64,000 nt of DNA, from the NCBI GenBank assembly GCA_964542165.1, contig CAZITQ010000009.1, forward strand, positions 16,391 to 80,390, given 5' to 3'. Both the position numbers and the translations under genes were made by a program. Every line of letters begins with the position of its first letter. The stretch's first letter is position 1. Shown piece by piece: positions 19,497 to 28,852 of this stretch. The notes beneath the pieces were generated by a model. The model made no database searches and was not told the origin of the DNA. It was given only the letters and a program-made list of their open reading frames with translations. The DNA is from CAYTBN01 sp964542165. GTDB lineage: Bacteria; Myxococcota_A; UBA796; UBA9615; CAYRNR01.

Positions 19497-20489
19497 TCAG
19501 CGCCTCCGCTGGGCACGGGAGATGGCCCCCGCGTCCTCGTGAGCGTCGCGCATCTGGCGACCGGTGTAGTGGAGGAACACGTCCTCCAGTGTGGGCTTGC
19601 GCAGGTTCAACGACCGCAGCTGTCCGCCCGAACCGCGGACCGCGTCCACCAGCTCCGGCACCCGGCTCTCCGCCCGGTCGAGGGTGAGCTCCAGCGCTCC
19701 TTCGCGGGGCGCGACCTTGCTGACGAAGGGCAGACCGGCGAGGGCGGTCCGGATCTCCGCGCCGCCCTCCACCTCCAGGGTCACCGCGTCGCCGCCCAGG
19801 GACGCCTTGAGGGCCTGGGGGGTGTCGCAGGCCACGATCTTGCCGTGGTCGACGATGGCCACCCGGCCGCACAGGGTGTCTGCCTCGTCCATGTAGTGGG
19901 TCGTGAGGATCATGGTCACGCCCGCGGTGCGGTTCATCTCGGCCAGGTAGTCCCAGATCTGACGCCGGGTCTGGGCGTCGAGGCCGAGGGTCGGCTCGTC
20001 CAGGAACAGCAACGGCGGCGCGTGCATCAGCCCGCGCGCGATCTCCAGGCGCCGCTTCATCCCCCCCGAGTACTTCTCGACCTGGTCCTTGGCCCGGCCG
20101 GTCAGGTCGACGAGCTCCAGGACCTCGGCCATCCGCTCCCGTCGCAAGGCGCGGGGCATCCCGAAGAGCCGGCCGTGGAAGTCCAGGTTCTCGCGGCCGG
20201 TCAGCTTGTCGTCCAGGGAGAACTCCTGGAACACGATGCCGATCCGCCGACGCACCTCGGCCCGCTGGCGGGCCACGTCGAAGCCCCAGACCCGGGCGTC
20301 GCCCGCGTCCTTGCGCCGCAGGGTCGAGAGGATGCCCAGGGTCGTGGTCTTGCCCGCGCCGTTGGGCCCCAGCATGCCGAACAGCTCGCCCCGTTCGATG
20401 GAGAACGAGATGCCGTCCACCGCCACGACCTTCTTGTAGCGCTTGACCAGGCCATCCACCTGGACCGCGATGTCGCCGTCTCCACTCAC
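19497..20489 (-). CDS. ABC exporter ATP-binding protein (DrrA-like)
   Basis: This is a 330-residue ATPase. Walker A is GPNGAGKTTT (about 42-51), the Q-loop is in GIVFQEFSLDD, the signature is YSGGMKRRLEIA, Walker B is LLFLDEPTLGLD and the H-loop is TTHYMDEAD. The C-terminal extension of about 80 residues ending in LRKPTLEDVFLHYTGRQ is the DrrA-type domain found with ABC-2 permeases. It energises the permease encoded directly downstream. No regulator is nearby. Confidence 0.95.
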   Translation of the reverse strand: MSGDGDIAVQVDGLVKRYKKVVAVDGISFSIERGELFGMLGPNGAGKTTTLGILSTLRRKDAGDARVWGFDVARQRAEVRRRIGIVFQEFSLDDKLTGRENLDFHGRLFGMPRALRRERMAEVLELVDLTGRAKDQVEKYSGGMKRRLEIARGLMHAPPLLFLDEPTLGLDAQTRRQIWDYLAEMNRTAGVTMILTTHYMDEADTLCGRVAIVDHGKIVACDTPQALKASLGGDAVTLEVEGGAEIRTALAGLPFVSKVAPREGALELTLDRAESRVPELVDAVRGSGGQLRSLNLRKPTLEDVFLHYTGRQMRDAHEDAGAISRAQRRR

Positions 20490-20552
20490 GTCGTTTCCGT
20501 GGGGGGAATCTAGTCAGCCGGGCCGGGAAGGCAAACCCGAGCCCGGGGGACC

Positions 20553-22583
20553 TCAGTCGTCGTACTCGCGGGCGAGGGCGTCGCGGACCAGGGTCCGGTC
20601 GGCGCCGCTGGGGAGGGTGACGGCCATCCGCGGCTCGTTCTCCATCGCCCGTGCGGCGGACCACACGGCACCCTCGTTGCCGGCCCAGGCCCGGCGGGCG
20701 ATGCCGTTGTTCACGTCCCAGTGGAGCATGGCGGCGAGCCTCCGGTCCGCATCCGCGGTGCCGTCGAGGACCATGCCGAAGCCCCCATTGATCACCTCGC
20801 CCCAGCCGACGCCACCCCCGTTGTGGATGCTGACCCAGCTGGCGCCGCGGAACCCGTCTCCGATGACGTTCTGGATCGCCATGTCGGCGCAGAACATCGA
20901 CCCGTCGAAGATGTTGGCCGTCTCCCGGAACGGTGAGTCGGTGCCGGAGGTGTCGTGGTGGTCTCGCCCCAGGACGACCGGGGCGGTGAGGCGCCCGTCC
21001 CGGATGGCGTCGTTGAAGGCCCGGGCGATGCGGATCCTGCCCTGGGCATTGGAGTACAGGATGCGCGCCTGGGATCCCACCACCATCTTGTTGGGCCCGG
21101 CCTGCTCGACCCACAGCAGGTTGTCGTTGAGCTGCTGGCGGATCTCCGGGGGCGCATCCGCGGCCATCTCCCGCAGCACGCCTGCCGCGAGCTGATCGGT
21201 GGTCTGCAGGTCGGCCGGGTCGCAGCTGGTACAGACCCAGCGGAAGGGCCCGAACCCGTAGTCGAAGCACATCGGACCCATGATGTCCTCGACATAGGAC
21301 GGGTAGGTGAACCGCCCGTCGTCCCGCAGGATGCCCTCGGCGCCCGCGCGCGAAGCCTCGAGCAGAAAGGCGTTGCCGTAGTCCCAGAAGCGCATGCCCT
21401 TGCCCGCCAGCGTGTGGATCGCCGCCACCTGACGCCGCAGCGACGCGGACACCTGCTCCTTGAACCCGGCCGGATCGGAGACCATCAGCGCGTTGGCCTC
21501 CTCGAAGCTCAGACCGGCCGGGTAGTACCCACCGGTGTAGGGAACGTGGAGCGAGGTCTGATCGGAGCCCAGCTCGATGGGGATCCCCTCGGCCGCCAGC
21601 CGCTCCCACAGGTCGACGACGTTGCCCAGGTAGGCCAGCGACAGGGCCTCCTTGCCCTTCCTGGCCCGGTCCATCCGCGACAGCACGGCGTCGAGGTCCG
21701 ACTCCACCTCCATCACCCAGCCCTGCTCGTGGCGCCGCCTGACCGCCATCGGATTGATCTCGGCGATGACCCCCACGGCGCCGACGATGGCCGCGGCCTT
21801 GGCCTGGGCCCCGCTCATGCCGCCGAGGCCGGAGGTGACATACACGGTCCCACCCAGGTCACGGTCGGGGTCCAGACCCAGGTAGCGCCGGGCCGCGTTG
21901 AGCAGGGTGATCGCCGTACCGTGAACGATGCCCTGGGGCCCGATGTACATGTAGGACCCGGCGGTCATCTGGCCGTAGCTGGTCACGCCCAGGGCCGCCA
22001 TCCGGTTGTAGTCGTCCTGGGTCGAGTAGTTGGGGATCACCATCCCGTTGGTGACCACCACCCGCGGCGCGTCCGGGTGGGAGGGGAAGAGCCCCAGCGG
22101 ATGCCCCGAGTACATGACGAGCGTCTGCTCGGTGGTCATCCTCGACAGGTAGCGCATCGTCAACAGGTACTGGGCCCAGTTCTGGAACACCGTCCCGTTG
22201 CCCCCGTAGGTGACCAGCTCGTGGGGGTGCTGGGCCACCTGGGGATCCAGGTTGTTGGTGATCATCAGCATGACCGCGGCGGCCTGGGTGCACCGCGCCG
22301 GGTACTGGTCGATCGGCCTGGCGTGCATCGGATACGTCGGCCGGAACCGCCGCATGTAGATCCGGCTGTCCGTGGCCAGCTCCCCCGCGAACTCCGGCGC
22401 CAGCTCCCCGTGCATGTGCTCCGGGAAGTACCGCAGCGCGTTCGCCAGCGCCTGCTCCCGCTCCGCGGGAGACAGCACCTGCGGCCGGGCCGGCGCATGG
22501 TTGATCCCCGGCTCCTCCGGGGGCATGGGCGGCAACGTGTCGGGGATTCCGGCGGCGACCTGGGCGGTGAAGTTGTCGGTCAT
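20553..22583 (-). CDS. hutU: Urocanate hydratase, long form
   Basis: Converts urocanate to imidazolonepropionate in histidine breakdown, using bound NAD as an electrophile. Clear family sequence: TYGGNGTVFQNWAQYLLTM, YSGHPLGLFPS, the NAD loop TSGLGGMSGAQAKAA, and FGPFRWVCTSCDP with the reactive Cys, plus GRDHHDTSGTDSPFRET near the end. At 676 residues it is about 120 longer than the common bacterial enzyme and as long as the animal type, with an extended N-terminus. No other hut gene is in the window, so the pathway must be completed elsewhere. Confidence 0.96.
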   Translation of the reverse strand: MTDNFTAQVAAGIPDTLPPMPPEEPGINHAPARPQVLSPAEREQALANALRYFPEHMHGELAPEFAGELATDSRIYMRRFRPTYPMHARPIDQYPARCTQAAAVMLMITNNLDPQVAQHPHELVTYGGNGTVFQNWAQYLLTMRYLSRMTTEQTLVMYSGHPLGLFPSHPDAPRVVVTNGMVIPNYSTQDDYNRMAALGVTSYGQMTAGSYMYIGPQGIVHGTAITLLNAARRYLGLDPDRDLGGTVYVTSGLGGMSGAQAKAAAIVGAVGVIAEINPMAVRRRHEQGWVMEVESDLDAVLSRMDRARKGKEALSLAYLGNVVDLWERLAAEGIPIELGSDQTSLHVPYTGGYYPAGLSFEEANALMVSDPAGFKEQVSASLRRQVAAIHTLAGKGMRFWDYGNAFLLEASRAGAEGILRDDGRFTYPSYVEDIMGPMCFDYGFGPFRWVCTSCDPADLQTTDQLAAGVLREMAADAPPEIRQQLNDNLLWVEQAGPNKMVVGSQARILYSNAQGRIRIARAFNDAIRDGRLTAPVVLGRDHHDTSGTDSPFRETANIFDGSMFCADMAIQNVIGDGFRGASWVSIHNGGGVGWGEVINGGFGMVLDGTADADRRLAAMLHWDVNNGIARRAWAGNEGAVWSAARAMENEPRMAVTLPSGADRTLVRDALAREYDD

Positions 22584-22623
22584 CGTGTACCTCGCTGGAT
22601 TCGGACCGGCAGCAAGAAGGAGA

Positions 22624-22684
22624 GGGGACGTACGTAACTTGAAAACTGGCGCGACGAGAAAGTTTAAATGTAACGTACGTCCCC
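22624..22684. repeat. Palindromic REP-like element
   Basis: A perfect 12-base inverted repeat, GGGGACGTACGT against ACGTACGTCCCC, encloses 37 bases. The outer arms extend weakly (AAAAGGGG type), and AACTTGAAAACTGG and AGTTTAAATGTAAC are the AT-rich inner parts, unlike the very GC-rich surroundings. It resembles the extragenic palindromes mobilised by REP-associated transposases. It lies between the hypothetical gene ending at 22697 and the start of hutU. Confidence 0.6.
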
Positions 22685-22696
22685 TTTTCCCATTTC

Positions 22697-23362
22697 CTAC
22701 TTGAACCCCAGCGTCCCCAGGAACCTCTGGGCCTCGTCCTTGAGCTTGACGAACAGCCACAGGTCGTTGGGGTCGTGGTTCAGGTCGCTGTAGAGCTTGG
22801 GCTTCTTGGCGATCGTGACCAGGCCCCGGTCCTTGAGGTGCTTGACGTGGAAGGAGGCGCCGGGATCGGCGTCGGGATCGGTGAGGCGGGCGGCGACGGC
22901 ATCGATCTCGGCGCGGGTGACGGGCCAGCGGTCCTCTTCCTTGCCGATCATGCCCCCGTGGATCGCGCCGTGCACCAGCAGGGCCCAGCGGTCGCCGGGG
23001 GTGATGGCCAGCAGGGGCAGGAGGTGCCGGATGTACTCCGGCTCCTCGGATAGATCGCGCACGGTACCCATGACCCCGCGCAGATAGGGCCGTCGATCCT
23101 CCTCGGCGCCGTGGAGGTAGGCGCCGGCCACGTGGGCGTAGGTGGTGAAGACCTCCTCGCCGGACAGGCGCGACGGATCCCAGGTCTCGGCGAGCTTGGG
23201 ATCCCCCAGCACGGTCAGGAGGTCCTCCCGGAACCACCCCGCCCGGCGGGCCTTGTCGGGATCGTCGCTCTCGAACTCGGCGATGTCCTCGGCCTCGCCG
23301 GTGATCCGGCGCTGGAGGTCGCCGAGGGCGGCCAGGAACAGCTGAACGGCTTCTTCACTCAT
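22697..23362 (-). CDS. Hypothetical protein with a winged-helix-like C-terminus
   Basis: This is a 221-residue soluble protein that I cannot place in a family. The ATG at 23362 is preferred over an earlier one at 23458 because the extra 32 residues are low-complexity. The N-terminal 130 residues are helical (MSEEAVQLFLAALGDLQRRI and TYAHVAGAYLHGAEEDRRPY). The C-terminus contains GASFHVKHLKDRGLVTIAKK, similar in pattern to the recognition helix and wing of ArsR/MarR-type regulators, but without enough context to call it a regulator. It is divergent from the HMG-CoA-synthase-like gene, sharing a 171-base intergenic region. Confidence 0.6.
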   Translation of the reverse strand: MSEEAVQLFLAALGDLQRRITGEAEDIAEFESDDPDKARRAGWFREDLLTVLGDPKLAETWDPSRLSGEEVFTTYAHVAGAYLHGAEEDRRPYLRGVMGTVRDLSEEPEYIRHLLPLLAITPGDRWALLVHGAIHGGMIGKEEDRWPVTRAEIDAVAARLTDPDADPGASFHVKHLKDRGLVTIAKKPKLYSDLNHDPNDLWLFVKLKDEAQRFLGTLGFK

Positions 23363-23533
23363 GATCTCGCTCCGATCGCGGCCCACCCGGGGCCGCGCGC
23401 TGGCCTCCCCTCGGGCATCGAGTCCAGAGCCTCTACCAGGATGCACCGGCGCTTGCAACGCCGGGACCGACCCTGCAAGCTGGACGGCCCCGCGGCTCGA
23501 GCCGTCGTCGCGGCGAGATTCGGAGGTTCAGGC

Positions 23534-25018
23534 ATGATCGGATTGCTCTCCTACGGCGCGTTCCTGCCCCGCTACCGGCTGGATCGCGGCGCCATCTTCA
23601 AGGCGATGGGCTGGTTCAACCCCGCGACGTACGGGGCCGCGCGCGGCGAGCGCACGGTGGCCAGCCACGACGAGGACAGCGTCACGCTGGCCGTGGCCGC
23701 GGGGATCGACTGCCTCCGGGGATTCGGTCGGGATGCCGTGGACGGCCTCTTCCTGGGCTCCACGACCCTCCCCTTCGCCGAGCGACAGGGCGCCACGCTG
23801 GTGGCCTCGGCCCTGGACCTCCCCGAGGGAACGCGGACCGCGGACCTGGGCGGCTGCCACCGCGCCGGCACCGGCGCCCTGCTGGCCGCCCTGGACGCCG
23901 CGGCCGCGGGGTCGGTCCGCCGGGCCCTGGTCGCCGCAGCCGAGTGCCGCGTGGGCAAGGGCGGGAGCACGGCGGAGCACCTGTACGGCGACGGCGCCGC
24001 CGCGCTGCTGGTGGGTGAGGGAGACGCCATCGCCGTGGCCCTGGGATCCCACAGCCTGTCCGCGGACTTCGTCGACACCTACCGCGAGAACGGCGCCCGT
24101 TTCGACCGCGGCTGGGAGGACCGCTGGGTCCGCGACGAGGGGTTCAAGAAGCTCCTCCCCGCGGCGATCCGGGGCCTGCTCTCGCAGCTGGACCTCCCCA
24201 TCGACGCCTTCGCCAAGGTCATCTACCCCTGTCGCTACGCCAGGGACCACGGCGGCATCGCCCGCAAGCTGGGGATCGCTCCCGACAAGCTGCAGGATCC
24301 GCTCATGGGCCAGGTGGGGGACACCGGCTCCGCCCACGCGCTGGTGATGTTGTCCCACGCGCTGGCCACGGCGAGCCCCGGCGACAAGCTGCTGGTGGCC
24401 TCCTTCGGCAACGGCTGTGAGGCCCTGGCCCTGGAGGTCACCGAGCACATCGACTCCCTCACCGCCCGCCGCGGCGTCGAGGGCAGCCTGGCCCGGCGCG
24501 CCGAGCTGGGGTCGTACGAAAAATACGTCACCTTCCGCGAGCTGAGGGAGGTGGACATGGGCATCCGGGGCGAGTTCCAGGCCCCCACCGCCCTGTCGGT
24601 CATGTGGCGCGACCACCGCCAGGTGATGGGCCTGGTGGGCACCCGCTGCACCGCCTGCGGCACCCCCCAGTTCCCGGCCCAGAACATCTGCGTCGACCCG
24701 GAGTGCGGGGCCACCAACGAGATGGAGCCCTACCGATTCTCGGATCGTAGCGGCACGGTCTTCACCTTCACCGGTGACAACCTCGCGTTCAGCGTCAGCC
24801 CGCCGGCCATCTACGGCACCGTGGAGATGGACGGCGGCGGCAAGCTCTTCGTCGACTTCACCGACTGCGACCTGACCACCCTGCGCGTGGGCCAGCGAAT
24901 CGAGATGACCCTGCGGCGCAAGTACCACGACCGGGAGCGGGGTCTGTCGGGCTACTTCTGGAAGGCCTGCCCCATCGCCGAGGAACCGGTCGCCGGAGAG
25001 GAGGTTTCCCATGGCTGA
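23534..25018 (+). CDS. HMG-CoA synthase-like enzyme fused to a C-terminal DUF35 zinc-ribbon/OB domain
   Basis: This is a 494-residue protein starting at an ATG with a GGAGG site nine bases upstream. Residues 1-345 have the HMG-CoA synthase type of thiolase fold: the Cys nucleophile is in DLGGCHRAGTGALLAAL, followed by GDGAAALLVGEG and GDTGSAHALVMLSHAL, and FGNGCEALALEV. The last 130 residues are a DUF35 domain: a Cys4 ribbon (TACG and CVDPECG) and an OB-like beta part (GTVFTFTGDNLAFSVSPP). In archaea a separate DUF35 protein links HMG-CoA synthase to a thiolase; here it is fused. Its 3' end overlaps the thiolase gene by eight bases. Confidence 0.88.
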   Translation: MIGLLSYGAFLPRYRLDRGAIFKAMGWFNPATYGAARGERTVASHDEDSVTLAVAAGIDCLRGFGRDAVDGLFLGSTTLPFAERQGATLVASALDLPEGTRTADLGGCHRAGTGALLAALDAAAAGSVRRALVAAAECRVGKGGSTAEHLYGDGAAALLVGEGDAIAVALGSHSLSADFVDTYRENGARFDRGWEDRWVRDEGFKKLLPAAIRGLLSQLDLPIDAFAKVIYPCRYARDHGGIARKLGIAPDKLQDPLMGQVGDTGSAHALVMLSHALATASPGDKLLVASFGNGCEALALEVTEHIDSLTARRGVEGSLARRAELGSYEKYVTFRELREVDMGIRGEFQAPTALSVMWRDHRQVMGLVGTRCTACGTPQFPAQNICVDPECGATNEMEPYRFSDRSGTVFTFTGDNLAFSVSPPAIYGTVEMDGGGKLFVDFTDCDLTTLRVGQRIEMTLRRKYHDRERGLSGYFWKACPIAEEPVAGEEVSHG

Positions 25019-26207
25019 GGGCATCAAGGACAAGGTCGCCATCGTCGGCATGGGCTGCACCCACTTCGGCGAGCTGTGGGACAAGAGCGCCGAGGATCTG
25101 ATGGTCGAGGCCTTCGGCGAAGCGCTCGCGGACGCTGGCATCGTCAAGGACGACCTGGGGGCCGCCTGGCTGGCCAACTGCTTCGACGAGGTCAACCTCG
25201 GCAAGAGCGCGATCCCGCTCTCCATCGCGCTCAAGCTCCCCTACATCCCGGTCTCCCGGGTGGAGAACTTCTGCGCGTCGGGGACCGAGGCCTTCCGGGG
25301 CGCCTGCTACGCCGTGGCATCCGGCGCCTGCGACTTCGCCCTGGCCATGGGGGTGGAGAAGCTCAAGGACACCGGCTACGGCGGCCTGCCCGATTTCGGC
25401 CAGTCCCTGGGCACCCGCAACCGGCTGACCTTCCCCAACATGACCGCGCCGGGGGCCTTCGCGATGATGGCCACCCGCTACTTCGACCGCTACGGCCTGT
25501 CCCGGGACGAGGGCAAGCGGATCCTGGCCCACGTGTCGGCCAAGAGCCACCACGCCGGCGCCCTCAACCCCAAGGCCCACATGCGGATGGAGGTCCCGGT
25601 CGAGAAGATCCTCAAGTCGCCGATCGTGGCCGATCCGCTGGGGCTGTTCGACTGCTGTGGGGTCAGCGACGGCGCGGCCTGCGCCATCGTCACCACCCCG
25701 GAGATCGCCCGGGAGCTGGGCAAGGACGCGGTGTACGTCAAGGCCCTGCAGATCGCGGTCACCTCGGGCGAGGAGCTGATGCTGCCGGGCTGGGACGGGA
25801 CCTACGTGAAGACCACCCGCAAGGCGGCGGGCCGGGCCTACGCCGAGGCCGGCGTGACCGATCCCCGGGCCGAGCTCTCGGTGCTCGAGCTCCACGACTG
25901 CTTCTCGATCACCGAGCTGGTGACGTTCGAGGACCTGAGGATCTCGGAGACCGGCAAGGCCGGCGAGGACGTGCTGGACGGGTTCTACAACCTCGACGGC
26001 ACGATCCCCTGCCAGTCCGACGGGGGACTCAAGTGCTTCGGGCACCCCATCGGCGCGTCGGGGCTGCGGATGATCTACGAGGTCTACAACCAGCTGCTGC
26101 ACCGGGCTGGTGACCGTCAGATCGCCGATCCCAGGCTGGGTCTGACCCACAACCTGGGCGGATTCCCCAACATGAGCGTCTGCTCCATTGGGGTGTTCGG
26201 TACCTGA
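25011..26207 (+). CDS. Thiolase (SCP-x/acetyl-CoA acetyltransferase-like)
   Basis: This is a 398-residue thiolase of the lipid-transfer/SCP-x type. The nucleophile Cys is in VENFCASGTEAFRGA; the active-site histidines are in LELHDCFSITELV and CFGHPIGASGLRM. Families like this lack the second active-site Cys of degradative thiolases, as here. It is coupled by an eight-base overlap to the HMG-CoA-synthase/DUF35 fusion, matching the archaeal thiolase-HMGS-DUF35 complex. It could supply acetoacetyl-CoA or cleave a branched or steroid side chain; sequence alone cannot decide. Confidence 0.92.
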   Translation: MAEGIKDKVAIVGMGCTHFGELWDKSAEDLMVEAFGEALADAGIVKDDLGAAWLANCFDEVNLGKSAIPLSIALKLPYIPVSRVENFCASGTEAFRGACYAVASGACDFALAMGVEKLKDTGYGGLPDFGQSLGTRNRLTFPNMTAPGAFAMMATRYFDRYGLSRDEGKRILAHVSAKSHHAGALNPKAHMRMEVPVEKILKSPIVADPLGLFDCCGVSDGAACAIVTTPEIARELGKDAVYVKALQIAVTSGEELMLPGWDGTYVKTTRKAAGRAYAEAGVTDPRAELSVLELHDCFSITELVTFEDLRISETGKAGEDVLDGFYNLDGTIPCQSDGGLKCFGHPIGASGLRMIYEVYNQLLHRAGDRQIADPRLGLTHNLGGFPNMSVCSIGVFGT

Positions 26208-26238
26208 GTAATTTCTTCCATTTACGGAGGATTTCTTC

Positions 26239-27402
26239 ATGAATCCATTCATGCTACACCTGCGCACGCGGATCCACTTCGGCGAGGGCGTTCTGGCCCA
26301 GGCCGGGCCCGAGGCGGCGCCCCTGGCGGGGGGCGGCCCGGTGATGGTGCTCAGCGGCGGCGGGAGCGTGCACCGCAACGGCGTGTACGACCAGGTCACC
26401 GCCTCCCTGGACGCGGCGGGAGTGCCCTTTTTCGAGCAGCCCGGCGTACAGCCCAACCCCCGGGTCGCGCACGTGCGCGATTCCATTGCGCTGTGCCGGG
26501 AGCGGGGCGTCGAGCTGGTGCTGGCGGTGGGGGGTGGTAGCTGCATCGACGCGGCCAAGGCCATCGCCGCCGGAGCCCGCTACGACGGGGATGTGTGGGA
26601 CCTGTTCACCGGCAAGGGCCGCGCGCCGGCGGCGCTCCACGTCGGCTCGGTGCTCACGCTGGCAGCCACCGGATCCGAGTACAACGGCGGCTGCGTGGTG
26701 TCCGACGAGGCGAGCCAGCGCAAGTTGCCCTACCTGGACGAGATGCTGCGTCCGGCGTTCTCGCTGCTGGACCCCGCGACCACCCTGACCCTGCCCCCGA
26801 GGCAGTCGGCGGCAGGGGTCGCCGACATCATCTCCCATATCCTCGAGCAATACTTCAGCCCTACGGTCGCAACCGTCCAGGATCGCTTGGCAGAGGCACT
26901 TCTTACGGTTTGTCGTGATCAGGGCCCGAAGACCGTGGATCCGGGGGACGACCTGCAGGCCCGCGCCGACATCATGTGGGCGTCGAGCCTGGCCCTGTGC
27001 GGCCTCACCGGATCGGGCAAGGTCCACGACTGGGCGACCCACATGATCGAGCACGAGCTGTCGGCTCACTACGACCTGACCCACGCGGTGGGCCTGGCGA
27101 TCCTGACGCCGGCCTGGATGACCCAGGTGCTGGGCCCGGACACCGCCCCCAGGCTCGCGCGGTACGGGTGTGCGATGTGGGGGCTGGATCCGGCCGGGGG
27201 TATGGACTCGGCCCGGGAGGCCATCGAGAAGACGACCGAGTTCTTCTCCTCGCTGGGGCTCGCGTCGACCCTGTCCCAGGAGGGAATCGACGACTCGTTG
27301 TTCGAACGGATGGCCACGGACGTGACCGCGCACGGTCCCCTGGGCGGATTCAAGAAGCTGGGCAAGGAGGACGTGCTGGCGATCCTCGAGCGCTGTCGCT
27401 AG
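26239..27402 (+). CDS. Iron-containing alcohol dehydrogenase
   Basis: This is a 387-residue NAD(P)-dependent alcohol dehydrogenase of the YqhD/butanol-dehydrogenase type. It has the dinucleotide loop AVGGGSCIDAAKAIAAG and the metal ligands Asp and His in GVADIISHILEQY, plus two His in THMIEHELSAHYDLTHAVGL. The GGAGG site is nine bases before the ATG. It follows the thiolase gene by 31 AT-richer bases and may be in the same transcript, where it could reduce an aldehyde product. It is convergent with the O-antigen-ligase-type gene, two bases apart. Confidence 0.95.
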   Translation: MNPFMLHLRTRIHFGEGVLAQAGPEAAPLAGGGPVMVLSGGGSVHRNGVYDQVTASLDAAGVPFFEQPGVQPNPRVAHVRDSIALCRERGVELVLAVGGGSCIDAAKAIAAGARYDGDVWDLFTGKGRAPAALHVGSVLTLAATGSEYNGGCVVSDEASQRKLPYLDEMLRPAFSLLDPATTLTLPPRQSAAGVADIISHILEQYFSPTVATVQDRLAEALLTVCRDQGPKTVDPGDDLQARADIMWASSLALCGLTGSGKVHDWATHMIEHELSAHYDLTHAVGLAILTPAWMTQVLGPDTAPRLARYGCAMWGLDPAGGMDSAREAIEKTTEFFSSLGLASTLSQEGIDDSLFERMATDVTAHGPLGGFKKLGKEDVLAILERCR

Positions 27403-27404
27403 GG

Positions 27405-28790
27405 TCAGTCCCTTTCGTCTCCTTGAAGAGACGCGTACGGATCCGGGGGGCGGTCGACCCTGCCCGCCGCAGCCACCAGACCGAGGATCACCCACGGATG
27501 GAGGGTCCCCAGCTGGTCCTGGGCCAGCATCACGGCGAGGGTGTAGGCCAGCAGGGCCAGGTAACCGGCGATGGGGGTCTCGCGCTTCTTCCTGGCGCGG
27601 AGGAGTTGCCGGACCGCGAAGGCGAAGGCCGCGGCCAGCGCCAGGGGGGCCACGAAACCGAGCTCGGCCCACAGACCCAGGAAGGTGTTGTGGGGGGATC
27701 GGCCCGGACGGGAGCGGACCGGCGGATGGACCACGTCCTTGGCCCGGTCGAAGTGGGCCGGGAAGTTGCCGATGCCGACCCCCCGGAAGGGATGCGCCTC
27801 GGTGATCCTCCAGCCGACGCGCCAGATATCGACCCGACCGCCGGATGCCTTGTGCACCGACTCCGTGCTCCGTGAGAGGCGTTTCCCCAGGGTCGGATCC
27901 GAGAGGCCGACCGCGATCCCCAGGGCGCCGATGGCCAGCGGCAACACCGCGAAGGCGACGGCTCGCTCCCAGCGAACTCCCACACCTCGCCCGGCGAGGA
28001 GGTAGACGACCGCGGCGACCAGGACCGCCAGCCAGACCAGGCGCGAACCCAGGGCGATCACCCCGGCGAAGGCCAGCGCCGCCAGAACCCAGGGGGCGAA
28101 ACGTCGCCATCCCCTCCTCGGGGGATCCAGCAGGGGAAGCACCGCGACGCAGCCGGCCCCCAGGAACGTGGCGAGGGTCGAGCTGTCCGGGCTGCCTGCC
28201 CAGCGGTAGCGCATGGGATCGGGCGAGTCTTGAACGCCCAGCGCGTAGGGGAGGAAATCCACCAGCAGCAGGCCGGCGGTCAGCGCCGCGGACAGGGCGA
28301 ACGCGGCGGTCATCCGCCACAGCGTGCGGCGGGAATCCACCAGCTCGGCCAGGACCACGGACAGTGCGAGGGCCTTGACCCACGTCAGCAGGTTCCAGGT
28401 GGACGAGGGCCCCACCTGGACCGTCAGCGAGAGAGCTCCGAGTGCCACCATCACGAGCAGGGCCCCGTGGGCCGCGCCCGTGCGGAGCCGCCGGCGGTCC
28501 CGCAGCCACAGGGCCGCGGTACCCACCGCCACGGCGATCCCCAGCAGGTGCAGGGGGTTCGACCCCGGGTCATCGCCCAGCAGGGGGCGGGTGGGGAACA
28601 GCATCACCAGGGCCATCGCGCAGGCCCGGGGCCGGGCCAGCGCCAGGAACAACACGGCCACCAGCGCGGCCCAACCGATGCCGGCTCCCAGCCCCCCCTC
28701 CCCCGCCCCGGCGAGGAAGGACAGCACCAGCAACGCCAGCGCGACCAGGATCCAGACGTCTTCGGGGAGGTGTCGGAGTCGTTCGACCAC
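27405..28790 (-). CDS. O-antigen ligase/polymerase-type membrane protein
   Basis: This is a membrane protein of about 461 residues with 10 to 12 hydrophobic helices. The Wzy_C/WaaL-type signature region is AHPFRGVGIGNFPAHFDRA followed by SPHNTFLGLWAELGFVAPLA, in the large periplasmic loop; its Arg and His residues are those expected in glycan ligases. The start is uncertain: the GTG at 28790 (VERLRHLPEDVWILVALAL) fits the first membrane helix, and upstream codons run into the repeat element. It would join or polymerise lipid-linked glycans at the periplasmic face. There is no glycosyltransferase cluster around it. Confidence 0.82.
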   Translation of the reverse strand: MVERLRHLPEDVWILVALALLVLSFLAGAGEGGLGAGIGWAALVAVLFLALARPRACAMALVMLFPTRPLLGDDPGSNPLHLLGIAVAVGTAALWLRDRRRLRTGAAHGALLVMVALGALSLTVQVGPSSTWNLLTWVKALALSVVLAELVDSRRTLWRMTAAFALSAALTAGLLLVDFLPYALGVQDSPDPMRYRWAGSPDSSTLATFLGAGCVAVLPLLDPPRRGWRRFAPWVLAALAFAGVIALGSRLVWLAVLVAAVVYLLAGRGVGVRWERAVAFAVLPLAIGALGIAVGLSDPTLGKRLSRSTESVHKASGGRVDIWRVGWRITEAHPFRGVGIGNFPAHFDRAKDVVHPPVRSRPGRSPHNTFLGLWAELGFVAPLALAAAFAFAVRQLLRARKKRETPIAGYLALLAYTLAVMLAQDQLGTLHPWVILGLVAAAGRVDRPPDPYASLQGDERD

Positions 28791-28852
28791 GGGGGATCGT
28801 TGGCAGATGTGGGGGGGAAAGGCCAGGGGGGTGGAGAGGATAGTGCGGGGAC

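Noticed and set aside
18688..21609. Very long open frame on the minus strand across the ABC transporter and hutU genes
   Set aside because: Only its end (the permease) is real; the remainder is Arg/Gly/Pro-rich shadow of the ATPase and urocanate hydratase frames.
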